From Candidatus Villigracilis propinquus (GTDB lineage: Bacteria > Chloroflexota > Anaerolineae > Anaerolineales > Villigracilaceae): DNA of 64,000 nt. Made by a program: the position numbers and the translations under genes. Position 1 is the first letter of the stretch. Every line of letters begins with the position of its first letter. The stretch lies in assembly GCA_016714565.1 (NCBI GenBank), contig JADKDM010000037.1:310001-374000 (forward strand). The letters run 5' to 3'. Shown piece after piece: positions 16,611 through 25,334 of the stretch. The notes below the pieces were generated by a model that worked only from the letters and a program-made list of their open reading frames with translations, was not told the origin of the DNA and ran no database searches.

Positions 16611-18027
16611 GATCTGCAACGACCGCTATTTCGTAGCCAGCTTCAGCCCATGCATTGAACCCCTCATCAAGTGCATAAAGGTTCTTAAAACCCTTTTTCT
16701 CCAAAATGGAGATCGCAACTGTGGAACGATTCCCGTGTTGGCAATGCACGACCATCGGGCGATCTCGGTCCAGCGCTGTATCATTCAGCGCTCCAGCTTC
16801 CACATGTATGGCACCGCGAATATGCCCTTTGTTCCATTCCCGAACAAAACGCACATCCAAAACGGACGGCACATCCTTTTGTGACAGCCACTCACTAAGT
16901 TGAGATGCGCTCACAGATTTTGTTGACATCAAAGGCAGGCCGCTATCCTGCCATGCCTTGACTCCGCCTTCCAGATAACCGTAAAGCTTGTCATAGCCAA
17001 TGCGGACAAGCTGCCGAGTCGCCTCTTCACGTTCAGCAGGAGAATCCGCAACAAGAACGATCGGCGTCCCAAAAGGAATTACCCAGCCCGCCCAAGTGAT
17101 AAGCGGTGCTGCTAATGGAATCCCATAGGAACCTTCGATGTGATTCGTTAAAAAGTCGTGAGTATTACGAATATCAACGATCACTGCGCCAGTCTTTAGA
17201 TGTTGTTTTACACTTTCAACTCGAAGAGGCTCAAGTACAGGAACGCCCAATGAACCAAGGATCCGCCCGCCTTTAATATTAACAGCACGCATAGAACCAT
17301 AGTAAGTTGGAAAACTGGAGAGATCGGTTAGCGCGTGATTAACAAACTCGCCTTCGTCGGGAATTTGCAGAAAAGGATTGCTCAAACGCTCCTGTCCAAT
17401 AGTGGTGAAGCGTGCTTCACTCGAAGATGTATTGCAAAATGAACCCGCCCCATGCGTGGGATACACCAAAACATCATCAGGCAACAGGGCCAGTTTTTTG
17501 TGGATGGTATTGTATAGATCATGAGCGAGGGGAACGGCGTGTTCGTGGCCAAGCAGATCGGGGCGTCCAGTCCCGCCTACGATAAGCGATCCGCCGCTGA
17601 ATAATACTTTGGGAGTCTCGTCTTTTTCGCCGAAAATACCGAAGCTGATATGCTCAGGCGTGTGACCTGGCGTGGCGATCACACCCACAGACAAATTGCC
17701 AAATGAAAGTTTGTCACCTTCAGACAAAGCTACATGTTCGAACTCAGCATTTGCCGCTGCACTCGCGCCGATCTGGAAGTGTGAATGCTCATGCTTGAGA
17801 CCAAGATGATGAGCCAGTTCATGCGCGCCGGATACAAAGTCTGCATGAATGTGAGAATCCAAAGCATACACCAGCTTCAAACCCAATCCATCCGCGATCT
17901 GCACGTATTTATCAATATCACGCTGTGGATCGATGACTGCTGCAATACCCGTCTCTTCCGACGCGATCAAGTAGGAGGAATTACCGAGCCCTTCATCTAC
18001 AAATTGTTTGATCAATAATGATTTCAT
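16603..18027 (-). CDS. MBL-fold persulfide dioxygenase-like protein with two rhodanese domains
   Basis: 474 residues from the ATG at 18027, chosen for its GAGGAG site. Residues about 1-240 are an ETHE1-like metallo-beta-lactamase fold with SHIHADFVSGAHELA and TPGHTPEHISFG; the DF in place of DH is the form seen in PDO-rhodanese fusions. Residues about 255-360 form a rhodanese domain lacking the catalytic Cys, and residues about 375-470 a second with the active loop VHCQHGNRST. Such fusions oxidise glutathione or protein persulfides to sulfite and handle thiosulfate. It would remove excess sulfane sulfur made near the cysteine genes. The coupled flavoprotein follows. Confidence 0.88.
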   Translation of the reverse strand: MKSLLIKQFVDEGLGNSSYLIASEETGIAAVIDPQRDIDKYVQIADGLGLKLVYALDSHIHADFVSGAHELAHHLGLKHEHSHFQIGASAAANAEFEHVALSEGDKLSFGNLSVGVIATPGHTPEHISFGIFGEKDETPKVLFSGGSLIVGGTGRPDLLGHEHAVPLAHDLYNTIHKKLALLPDDVLVYPTHGAGSFCNTSSSEARFTTIGQERLSNPFLQIPDEGEFVNHALTDLSSFPTYYGSMRAVNIKGGRILGSLGVPVLEPLRVESVKQHLKTGAVIVDIRNTHDFLTNHIEGSYGIPLAAPLITWAGWVIPFGTPIVLVADSPAEREEATRQLVRIGYDKLYGYLEGGVKAWQDSGLPLMSTKSVSASQLSEWLSQKDVPSVLDVRFVREWNKGHIRGAIHVEAGALNDTALDRDRPMVVHCQHGNRSTVAISILEKKGFKNLYALDEGFNAWAEAGYEIAVVADHA

Positions 18028-18280
18028 TCGACAACTCCTCGTATGTAATTTACTCAACTGGGGTGGTGCGACTCAAACAATAAAGTTAGAATCAATTTGA
18101 ATATCCTACTAATTCAATAGATCCTATCTAATACAATCATAGTGTAGCCGCTAAAGGATGTCAATGTTTTGTGATTCTATACCCGCGGCTAATCCCGGTT
18201 CATACCAAGATACCTGGATTGGACACTGCATAAGCTATAATTTTAGCGGTTGTTTCCATGCACACCCCAAAGGTAACTCC

Positions 18281-20329
18281 ATGCCAAATCACTTAAATAA
18301 AGAGAACTCCCCTTACCTGCTTCAACACGCAAACAATCCCGTGGATTGGCATCCCTGGGGTGAAGAAGCGCTACAGAAAGCCAAAGCCGAAAACAAGCCC
18401 ATTTTCCTAAGCATCGGCTACGCTGCATGCCATTGGTGTCACGTCATGGAACACGAATCCTTTGAAGATGCTGACACCGCAGCACTGATGAATGAACACT
18501 TCATCAACATCAAAGTGGATCGGGAAGAACGCCCCGATATTGACGGGATTTACATGCAAGCCGTGATCGCGATGACAGGTTCAGGCGGCTGGCCCATGTC
18601 CGTTTTTCTCACGCCGGAGCTACAACCATTTTATGCAGGCACATACTTCCCGCCGGTACGTCGCTTTAACATGCCGGCATTCAAGGACATACTAACCGGC
18701 CTTTCCAATGCCTGGTTAAATGATCGCGCCGAAGTTGAAAAAACAGGCGCACAAGTCAGCAATCATTTGCAGACGCTAGTCAAAACTCAAAACAATGATT
18801 CTGTGACTCACGATCATCTCAACGCAATCGCAAAAGCCATGCAATCTTCATATGACTGGGGCTACGGCGGCTGGGGCGATGCGCCGAAATTTCCACAGGC
18901 CATGGCCATCGAATTTCTTTTACACCATTCCGTTGCCAGCAAAACCGAGGAGCATCTCAAACTCATCAACCATTGTCTGAAAGCCATGGCGCGCGGCGGC
19001 ATGTATGACGTGATTGGCGGCGGCTTCTCGCGGTACAGCACCGACAATCTCTGGCGCGTGCCGCATTTTGAAAAAATGTTGTACGACAACGCGCTGCTCG
19101 CTCGTGTGTATCTTCATGCATGGCAGGTTACCAAAGAGCCTGCCTACAAACGCATCGTGGAGGAAACGCTTGATTTTGTCTCGCGCGAAATGACACACGC
19201 AAAGGGCGGTTTCTTTTCCTCTCTCGACGCAGACTCGGAAAGAGTGGAGGGAAAGTTTTACGTCTGGTCACTGAATGAAATTCGAGAAGTTTTGAAAGAA
19301 GATTCCACTTTTTTTGAAGCAGCGTACGGAATCATCGCCGATGGGAACTGGGAAGGCAAAACAGTCCTTCACCGTCAAATGGATGATGCCGCCCTCGCCA
19401 CCCGCTTCGGACTTAATCTGGAAGCTGTTCCAGCAAAACTTGCAGAGTCTCATTCCAGGCTTTTGACTGCGCGTTCCGCACGCATTCGCCCCGGCACCGA
19501 TGACAAAGTCCTCACCTCGTGGAACGGACTCATGCTCGCGGCTTTTGCCGAAGCGGCACGAGTCCTCGCAAGCTCAACTCCTCGCTCCAGGGAATACCTA
19601 AACCTGGCTACGCGAAGCGCGGGGTTCTTACTCACTGAATTACGACCAAATGGACAATTACGCCGAGCATGGCGGGAAGGAAAAACTACAAACGTGGTCT
19701 TTCTCGAAGACTACGCTTCCCTAATCCTGGGTCTGCTCGAACTCTACCAGACCGACTTCAACAACACATGGTTCGCCGCCGCCAAAGAACTTGCCGATGA
19801 AATGATCGAGCGTTTCAACGACCCCGAAGGCGGATTCTTTGATACACCACATGATGGAGAAAAACTCATCATCCGCCCGAAGGATATTCAGGATAACGCC
19901 ACTCCTTCAGGAAATTCACTTGCCTGCCAAGCCCTGATAAAATTAGCTGCATACACAGATGAAGGAAAGTATCGCGACATTGCCGAAAAGTCCCTCAAGT
20001 TGATCTCGAGCTTTGTTTTGCAGTACCCCCTTGGTTTTGCGAACTGGCTATCAGCGGCGGAAAATGCCGCAGGAAAAATGAAGCAGGTTGCAGTACTGGG
20101 CGAAGCGGGCAATGAAAACTTCCAGCAGATGATCCATGCCCTTCGCGCAGAATATAGACCAGGCCTGATAACTGCCGCTTCTTCCCATCCAATAAAAGAA
20201 GGCTCCCCTGCCCTGTTGAACAGGCGTGTAATGCTGGAAGAAAAATCCACCGCATATGTGTGTGAGGGCTTTATTTGCAAACAGCCCACCACTGAAATTG
20301 AAATATTGATCGAACAAATAAATTATTGA
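18281..20329 (+). CDS. Thioredoxin-domain protein of the YyaL/DUF255 family
   Basis: 682 residues from the ATG at 18281; an in-frame extension upstream to 18158 shows no conserved sequence. The N-terminus NHLNKENSPYLLQHANNPVDW and CHWCHVMEHESFED are hallmark sequences of the family related to human SPATA20, with a CxxC inside a thioredoxin-like fold. The rest is an (alpha/alpha)6 barrel like N-acylglucosamine epimerases, with GGMYDVIGGGFSRYS, HFEKMLYDNA and TSWNGLMLAAFA. The biochemical role is not established. A TATAAT box lies at 18236-18241. The downstream mgtC-like gene is 11 nt away and probably cotranscribed. Confidence 0.9.
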   Translation: MPNHLNKENSPYLLQHANNPVDWHPWGEEALQKAKAENKPIFLSIGYAACHWCHVMEHESFEDADTAALMNEHFINIKVDREERPDIDGIYMQAVIAMTGSGGWPMSVFLTPELQPFYAGTYFPPVRRFNMPAFKDILTGLSNAWLNDRAEVEKTGAQVSNHLQTLVKTQNNDSVTHDHLNAIAKAMQSSYDWGYGGWGDAPKFPQAMAIEFLLHHSVASKTEEHLKLINHCLKAMARGGMYDVIGGGFSRYSTDNLWRVPHFEKMLYDNALLARVYLHAWQVTKEPAYKRIVEETLDFVSREMTHAKGGFFSSLDADSERVEGKFYVWSLNEIREVLKEDSTFFEAAYGIIADGNWEGKTVLHRQMDDAALATRFGLNLEAVPAKLAESHSRLLTARSARIRPGTDDKVLTSWNGLMLAAFAEAARVLASSTPRSREYLNLATRSAGFLLTELRPNGQLRRAWREGKTTNVVFLEDYASLILGLLELYQTDFNNTWFAAAKELADEMIERFNDPEGGFFDTPHDGEKLIIRPKDIQDNATPSGNSLACQALIKLAAYTDEGKYRDIAEKSLKLISSFVLQYPLGFANWLSAAENAAGKMKQVAVLGEAGNENFQQMIHALRAEYRPGLITAASSHPIKEGSPALLNRRVMLEEKSTAYVCEGFICKQPTTEIEILIEQINY

Positions 20330-20340
20330 AAGGGAAACAC

Positions 20341-20982
20341 ATGGATCAAATCTTCATCGAAAACTTAATCAAAATCAGTGTTGCAGTTTTGGTTGGCGGC
20401 ATCGTCGGCGCAGAACGTGAATATCATGATAAGGCAGCGGGGTTTCGCACGATCATTTTGATCACACTTGGCTCTGCATTGTTTACCATCTTTTCGCTAA
20501 GCATGGATGCGGGCTTTACTCAAACACGCATTGCGGCGAACATTGTGACCGGCATTGGTTTTCTAGGTGCCGGGGCAATCGTGCGCGATGGCGGACGTAT
20601 AGCCGGTTTGACCACAGCAGCGACTATCTGGCTTTCGGCAGCATTAGGGATGGGAATTGGCGCAGGGCAAATTTATTTTGTTCTGGCTGCCACGGCAGTG
20701 ACGCTTTTGGTTTTGCTTGTGTTTCCGCGCATTGAAGGCCGCATTGATAAAATTCGGGAAGCTCGTGCGTATCGAATCGTTTTAGGCGGAAGCGACTTTA
20801 AAGCAGTTGCCAAAGTGGAAAAGGCGATTGAAGAGTGTTCCCTGCGTGTTTTTGAACATCACCAGACCAAGACCGAAAAATCGATCATCAGTTCATGGAA
20901 GACGATCGGCGCACCCGAGAATCACGAAAGGTTTGTGACGATGATGTTAAAGGATAAATCTGTAAAGGAATTGGATTATTAG
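20341..20982 (+). CDS. MgtC/SapB family membrane protein
   Basis: 213 residues from the ATG at 20341 (AAAGGG site); an upstream in-frame TTG at 20326 is less likely. The first 135 residues hold four to five helices with VGGIVGAEREYHDKAAGFRT, NIVTGIGFLGAGAIVRDGG and GLTTAATIWLSAALGMGIG, which define the MgtC fold. The C-terminal cytoplasmic part is an ACT-like small domain. MgtC proteins help survival at low magnesium and inhibit F-type ATPase in pathogens; in environmental bacteria the role is unclear. A strong terminator follows. Confidence 0.9.
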   Translation: MDQIFIENLIKISVAVLVGGIVGAEREYHDKAAGFRTIILITLGSALFTIFSLSMDAGFTQTRIAANIVTGIGFLGAGAIVRDGGRIAGLTTAATIWLSAALGMGIGAGQIYFVLAATAVTLLVLLVFPRIEGRIDKIREARAYRIVLGGSDFKAVAKVEKAIEECSLRVFEHHQTKTEKSIISSWKTIGAPENHERFVTMMLKDKSVKELDY

Positions 20983-21006
20983 GAACTCATCAATTTTTGG
21001 AGAATA

Positions 21007-21040
21007 AGAAACAGGCTGCCGGTACCGGCAGCCTGTTTCT
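21007..21040. terminator. Bidirectional terminator between the mgtC-like gene and tatA
   Basis: 34-bp perfect palindrome forming a 15-bp stem (AAACAGGCTGCCGG / CCGGCAGCCTGTTT), with a T-rich tract on the plus-strand side (CTATTTTTATC). It separates two convergent genes. Confidence 0.88.
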
Positions 21041-21068
21041 ATTTTTATCTTTTATCAATTCTTATCCG

Positions 21069-21248
21069 TTACTTCTTCTCTTCCTCAGTCTCGGAAGATT
21101 CCTCTTCCTTGTTTCCAAGCCCTTCACGAAAAGACTTAATACTACGGCCAAGCTCACCTGCTATTTTGCCAATGCGTCCCGGGCCAAATAACAGGACTAC
21201 GATAACAAGAATGACAATCCATTCAGAACCACGTGGAAGACCTAACAT
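21069..21248 (-). CDS. tatA: Twin-arginine translocase subunit TatA/E
   Basis: 59 residues. A short N-terminal membrane helix (WIVILVIVVLLFGPGRI) with the conserved FGP hinge is followed by the amphipathic helix KIAGELGRSIKSFREGL and a highly charged Glu/Lys tail, the exact plan of TatA. It forms the protein-conducting element for folded, twin-arginine-tagged proteins such as the flavoprotein at 1-189. AAGGAGAG stands 5 nt before the ATG. No tatC is in the window, so the gene is a solitary tatA, as in many Chloroflexota. Confidence 0.93.
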   Translation of the reverse strand: MLGLPRGSEWIVILVIVVLLFGPGRIGKIAGELGRSIKSFREGLGNKEEESSETEEEKK

Positions 21249-21306
21249 AGTACTCTCCTTGATTGATTTTCAATCGAATCGTACCACAAACTCAATGAAA
21301 GGACGG

Positions 21307-22410
21307 TTAGAGTTCTTTCCGCGAGAAGAAACCTTCGATCAAACGCAATGCGCGGCGTGCAATGGATCGCAAGCGGGCAAAGAAGCGGTATTGTTCGGGG
21401 TGAACCTGCTTCTTGGCGGGAATGGGACCCGTCCACTCAACGACCATCGCGCCCCATGTCAGCCCGGCACCAAAGCCGACGAAGGCGAGCTTGTCGCCGG
21501 GCTTGATGCGTCCGGATTGCACCGCTTCGACAGTGGCGATCGGAATGGAGGCGGTGGAAGTATTGCCATATTTTTCAATATTCACGACAAATTTTTCCAT
21601 TGGGGTTTTCAGGTATTTCGCCGCCGTCTCAATAATTCGCTGATTGGCCTGATGTGGAACGATCCACGTGATATCTTCCAATTTCAATCCAGCCAATTCA
21701 AGCGCTTCTTTTATTGCCTGTCCCATCACGCGGGTGGCAAAACGGAAGACTGCCTTGCCATCCATTTGAATGAAATGCTTGCCTTCGTGAATGGTCGCTT
21801 CTGTCGCGGGATAACGAGCGCCGCCGCCGAGCAAGGTCAGCGCATCAGCACCGGAACCGTCCGAATGCATCACAGCAGACAGCAATCCGCCTGGCTTGTC
21901 ACTGGCCTGCAAGACAAACGCCCCCGCGCCGTCACCGAAAAGGATGCAGGTATTGCGGTCCTTCCAGTTGGTGAAACGCGAAAGGGTCTCGGAACCAATG
22001 ACCAGCGCATTCTTGATCGATCCGCTGCGGATAGCTTGCGCGGCCATATTGGTGGCGTAAATAAATCCCGAACACGCGGCAAGCAGATCAAACGCGCCAG
22101 CCTTGGTGGCACCGATCTGGTCCTGAATAATACAAGCGGTGGCGGGGAAAATATACTCCGGAGAAGAACTGGTTAAAATGATCAAGTCTAACTCCGTCGG
22201 GGCAAGGTTTGCCACTTTCAACGCCTGAATGGCCGCCTCAACCGCCAGCGTGGATGGGAACTGGTCTTCCCGCGCAATATGGCGCTCCCGAATACCGGTA
22301 TGAGAGCGAATCCATTCATCATTGGTATCCACCATTTTGGAAATATCTTCATTGGTAAGAACAGGTTCAGGCACACTGATGCCCCAACCTGTTATATGCG
22401 CGAATGGCAT
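21307..22410 (-). CDS. fabH: 3-oxoacyl-ACP synthase III
   Basis: 367 residues, somewhat longer than the 317-330 usual for FabH because of a charged C-terminal extension of about 30 residues. The N-terminus ITGWGISVPE, NDEWIRSHTGIRERH, active-site DLLAACSGFIYAT (Cys), IVPHQANQRII (His) and GNTSTASIP (Asn) complete the FabH triad. It starts fatty acid synthesis by condensing acetyl-CoA or a branched acyl-CoA with malonyl-ACP. fabF lies just upstream (10-nt gap) in the same direction, forming a condensing-enzyme pair; no fabD, fabG or acpP is here. Confidence 0.95.
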   Translation of the reverse strand: MPFAHITGWGISVPEPVLTNEDISKMVDTNDEWIRSHTGIRERHIAREDQFPSTLAVEAAIQALKVANLAPTELDLIILTSSSPEYIFPATACIIQDQIGATKAGAFDLLAACSGFIYATNMAAQAIRSGSIKNALVIGSETLSRFTNWKDRNTCILFGDGAGAFVLQASDKPGGLLSAVMHSDGSGADALTLLGGGARYPATEATIHEGKHFIQMDGKAVFRFATRVMGQAIKEALELAGLKLEDITWIVPHQANQRIIETAAKYLKTPMEKFVVNIEKYGNTSTASIPIATVEAVQSGRIKPGDKLAFVGFGAGLTWGAMVVEWTGPIPAKKQVHPEQYRFFARLRSIARRALRLIEGFFSRKEL

Positions 22411-22420
22411 TCTTGCTCCT

Positions 22421-23659
22421 TTATTGGTAGCGGCTCATGATCAGCGTGGCATTATGTCCGCCAAACCCAAACGAATTGGACATGACATTGTTGACAGTAG
22501 TCTTGCGAGCCTGATTCGGGACATAATCCAGGTCGCAGACTGGGTCTGGAGTTTCGTAATTAATCGTAGGCGGCAAAATATTATTCACGATTGCCAGCGC
22601 GCTAATAATACCTTCCAAAGCGCCGGAAGCGCCTAGCAAATGGCCGGTCATAGATTTGGTGGAGGAAACAGGGGTCTTATAAGCCTGTTCCCCAAACACG
22701 GTCTTGATCGCGGCGGTTTCACTTTTATCGTTCAAATATGTGGAAGTGCCATGGGCATTAATATAGCTGATATCAGCGGGCTTAAGTCCTGCATTCTCAA
22801 GAGCTAGCTGCATCGAGATGGCCGCACCGGCGCCATTTTCGGCAGGAGCCGAAATATGGTGCGCATCATCCGATGTTCCATAACCACCGAACTCGCACAA
22901 AATAGTTGCGCCGCGAGCTAGAGCATATTCAAGCGATTCAAGAATTAAAACGCCTGAGCCCTCACCCATCAAGAATCCATCCCGAGCCTTATCGAACGGG
23001 CGGGAAGCCTTTTGTGGGTCATCATTGCGGGTGGAGAGAGCGGTCATCACATTCATGCCAGCCATCGTCACAGCCGTGATCGCAGCCTCAGACGCACCAG
23101 CGATCATCACATCTGCCGAGCCGCGACGGATCATTTCCGCCGCTTCGCCAAGCGAGTTCGTGCCGGAAGCACAGGCAGTCGCCAGAGACATGTTCGGTCC
23201 GCGAGCGCCCACACGAATGGCAATATTGCCCGCCGCGCTGTCTGAGATCATCATCGGGATGAGGAACGGGCTAATGCGCTCCGGTCCACGCTCACGCAAA
23301 ACATCGTACTGTTCCAGCAGAGTGATAATTCCGCCAATGCCAGTGCCGATCAAAATACCCACACGGTTACGGTTTGATTCATCGATCGTGAGGCTAGCTT
23401 GCGCCAACGCCTCCAGCGTTGCCGCCGTGGCAAATTGAGTAAAGCGGTCCATCTTGCGCGCATCGCGTGTGCCGAATAACGCTACGGGGTCAAAACCCTT
23501 CACTTCCGCAGCAAATTTCGTCTTATGGGCACTCGCGTCAAATGCGGTAATTGGAGCCGCGCCGGATCTTCCAGCAAGCAAGGCTTCCCATGTATCTTTC
23601 ACATTATTTCCAACCGGGCTTACGCATCCCAGCCCCGTTACCACTACACGGTTTCTCAT
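22421..23659 (-). CDS. fabF: 3-oxoacyl-ACP synthase II
   Basis: 412 residues from the ATG at 23659 with AAGGAGAA upstream; in-frame sequence beyond it to 23716 lacks conservation. It starts RNRVVVTGLGCVSPVGNNV, carries the nucleophile in ATACASGTNSL and two His in NAHGTSTYLND and KSMTGHLLGASGAL, the KAS II triad. It elongates acyl-ACP chains in the cytoplasm. It precedes fabH by 10 nt, and a hairpin from the upstream HAD-DinB gene insulates it. Confidence 0.96.
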   Translation of the reverse strand: MRNRVVVTGLGCVSPVGNNVKDTWEALLAGRSGAAPITAFDASAHKTKFAAEVKGFDPVALFGTRDARKMDRFTQFATAATLEALAQASLTIDESNRNRVGILIGTGIGGIITLLEQYDVLRERGPERISPFLIPMMISDSAAGNIAIRVGARGPNMSLATACASGTNSLGEAAEMIRRGSADVMIAGASEAAITAVTMAGMNVMTALSTRNDDPQKASRPFDKARDGFLMGEGSGVLILESLEYALARGATILCEFGGYGTSDDAHHISAPAENGAGAAISMQLALENAGLKPADISYINAHGTSTYLNDKSETAAIKTVFGEQAYKTPVSSTKSMTGHLLGASGALEGIISALAIVNNILPPTINYETPDPVCDLDYVPNQARKTTVNNVMSNSFGFGGHNATLIMSRYQ

Positions 23660-23698
23660 TCGTGTTCTCCTTATAAAAAGTAAATGTCTTTTAAAATA

Positions 23699-23727
23699 AA
23701 TAAGGACAAGTTGCACTTGTCCTTATT
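23699..23727 (-). terminator. Terminator between HAD-DinB gene and fabF
   Basis: 13-bp stem AATAAGGACAAGT / ACTTGTCCTTATT with a TGC loop. On the minus strand it is followed by TTATTTATTTT. It ends the HAD-DinB transcript before fabF. Confidence 0.8.
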
Positions 23728-23768
23728 ACCGATATAACCCTGCGGTTTGCTGGAAGACACGCTCTTTG

Positions 23769-24968
23769 TTACATTTTTCTCAAAGCTGTCCAAGCCTGCT
23801 GAATGTGCATTCGGTCATGATCTGCAACAAAACTGATGACTTCCAGAAAATTGGTCGGCCCGAAAATCGCGTGACGCGCCTTACGTTCCCAATCTTCCCT
23901 CGCAATATTTTTCAAAAGGTCGAGGGTCTCACGCCTGGCGTCATTAAATTCCTTCAACGCCAGAGCGCCATCTTCATGTAAATAATCGCGCTGGCTCGCC
24001 CACACACTTGTATCAGGCCGTGGAATAAATGGTTCATTCTGTTCTCGAAAAAGCCCGATCTGCATGTGATGTATCTCACGCTCGGTATCCCGCAAATGAC
24101 AGATCAACTCCGTCAACGACCAGTCATCGTGAGTGGTCTTGAGAGACCATGCCGCAGCATCCAATCCACTCAACAGCCCATTCAACGTGGCGGGTGTGGC
24201 GGTGAGAAGCGCAAGAACAGAATCCATTGTTTTGAAGGATGGCATCAGAGGTGAGTGATCAATAGACTCGAGCCACCGGATCAAGTCGGATAAATTTCCG
24301 CGCGGCTGCGCTTCATCATTTAAACTGGAAGCTGATTCTACATCCACGTGAAATGCAGCCAGCCCAAGCTTTTTCGCCGGAGCAATATCACGTTCCAGAT
24401 CATTGCCAACCATCAGCACTGGTCCTTCGGGCCAGCCCATGCGCCCGAGGACTTCCGCGTAATACGCGGGATGAGTCTTCGTAAAATGAAACTGCTCAAA
24501 GGTTGAAACGATCTCGAACTGCTGCGGGTCAAACCCCGCCCAGCGCAAGCGATGAAAGGTAGCCTTGCTCGGAAAAAGCGGGTCTGTGGCAATGGCAATA
24601 CGATACCCCTTCGCAGTTGCCCAATCTATAAATCTTTTAGCATCAGAAACCTGGGTGGTCAACCCGCCCAAATTCGGGAATACGTTATCGTAAAAGGCTT
24701 CAATGGCGGGTTCTAGTTCACACTGCGGAATGTTAAGCCTTGAATAAAACTCTGAACTAAAGACAGTCTCCAGAGTACGCGAAAAATCCTCGCTCGTATT
24801 CATCAGGTTCGTGCCTGCAAGCAATGCCCGAATCATCACTTCGGGCGCAACGTACGGCGTAAGTTCTTTGGAAAGCGCCTGAAAATATGCCGGAATAAAT
24901 GCCTGTAAATTTGTGTTGAGAAGGGTGTCGTCGAGATCGAGCAGAAGAGTTAGCGTCATCATGGGCAT
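23769..24968 (-). CDS. HAD-family hydrolase fused to a DinB-like domain
   Basis: 399 residues. Residues about 1-240 are a haloacid dehalogenase-type phosphatase: nucleophile DLDDTLLNT, later IAIATDPLF and the acidic metal loop MVGNDLERDIAPAKKLG. Residues about 250-399 are a four-helix DinB/DUF664 bundle with metal ligands in ELICHLRDTEREIHHM and ADHDRMHIQQ. A fusion of a phosphatase to a DinB-type thiol transferase fold is unusual; a detoxification role is guessed from DinB relatives but is not shown. The ribosome site GGGGGAG lies inside a small hairpin (24972-24986) that could limit translation. It is probably cotranscribed with the Cys-rich gene and efp upstream. Confidence 0.82.
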   Translation of the reverse strand: MPMMTLTLLLDLDDTLLNTNLQAFIPAYFQALSKELTPYVAPEVMIRALLAGTNLMNTSEDFSRTLETVFSSEFYSRLNIPQCELEPAIEAFYDNVFPNLGGLTTQVSDAKRFIDWATAKGYRIAIATDPLFPSKATFHRLRWAGFDPQQFEIVSTFEQFHFTKTHPAYYAEVLGRMGWPEGPVLMVGNDLERDIAPAKKLGLAAFHVDVESASSLNDEAQPRGNLSDLIRWLESIDHSPLMPSFKTMDSVLALLTATPATLNGLLSGLDAAAWSLKTTHDDWSLTELICHLRDTEREIHHMQIGLFREQNEPFIPRPDTSVWASQRDYLHEDGALALKEFNDARRETLDLLKNIAREDWERKARHAIFGPTNFLEVISFVADHDRMHIQQAWTALRKM

Positions 24969-24995
24969 TGGACTCCCCCGGAGTCAGGTGGGATA

Positions 24996-25325
24996 TTATT
25001 CTTTTACTTCAAAAGTGAACGGCAGGGCGTGGCATTCACCACACCCTATTTCTGGTTCCGAAACATCCCGCTCCGATTTTTCGCAAAACGCGCTCACTTG
25101 CACGCGACGCCGAAAAACAGCCGTGATCGGCCTTCCCACATTCACTTTCAATTTCATGAATTGACAGGAGTTGGCGCGCGTAATGTTGGGCACAGGACAG
25201 GTTTTGCACAGGTCGGGCGTCCACGCCTGTCCTTGCGCATCCAACAATCGGCATTCTTCCACATTGCGGCCACGATAGTAATCGCCGTAGAAGTGTGGGC
25301 ATTCACGCCCGGCAGGAGTCTTCAT
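24996..25325 (-). CDS. Cysteine-rich hypothetical protein
   Basis: 109 residues with nine cysteines spread as single and paired ligands: ECPHFYGDYYRGRNVEECRLL, LCKTCPVP, NSCQF, then FCEKS and IGCGECHALPF. The CxxC pairs suggest binding of zinc or an Fe-S cluster. I do not recognise a named family. It begins 9 nt after the efp stop, so it is probably cotranscribed with efp. No signal peptide. Confidence 0.7.
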   Translation of the reverse strand: MKTPAGRECPHFYGDYYRGRNVEECRLLDAQGQAWTPDLCKTCPVPNITRANSCQFMKLKVNVGRPITAVFRRRVQVSAFCEKSERDVSEPEIGCGECHALPFTFEVKE

Positions 25326-25334
25326 AAAGTCAGT

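Noticed and set aside
21109..22176. Long plus-strand open frame of about 355 codons
   Set aside because: It is antisense to tatA and fabH, whose motifs are unambiguous; composition is that of a shadow frame.
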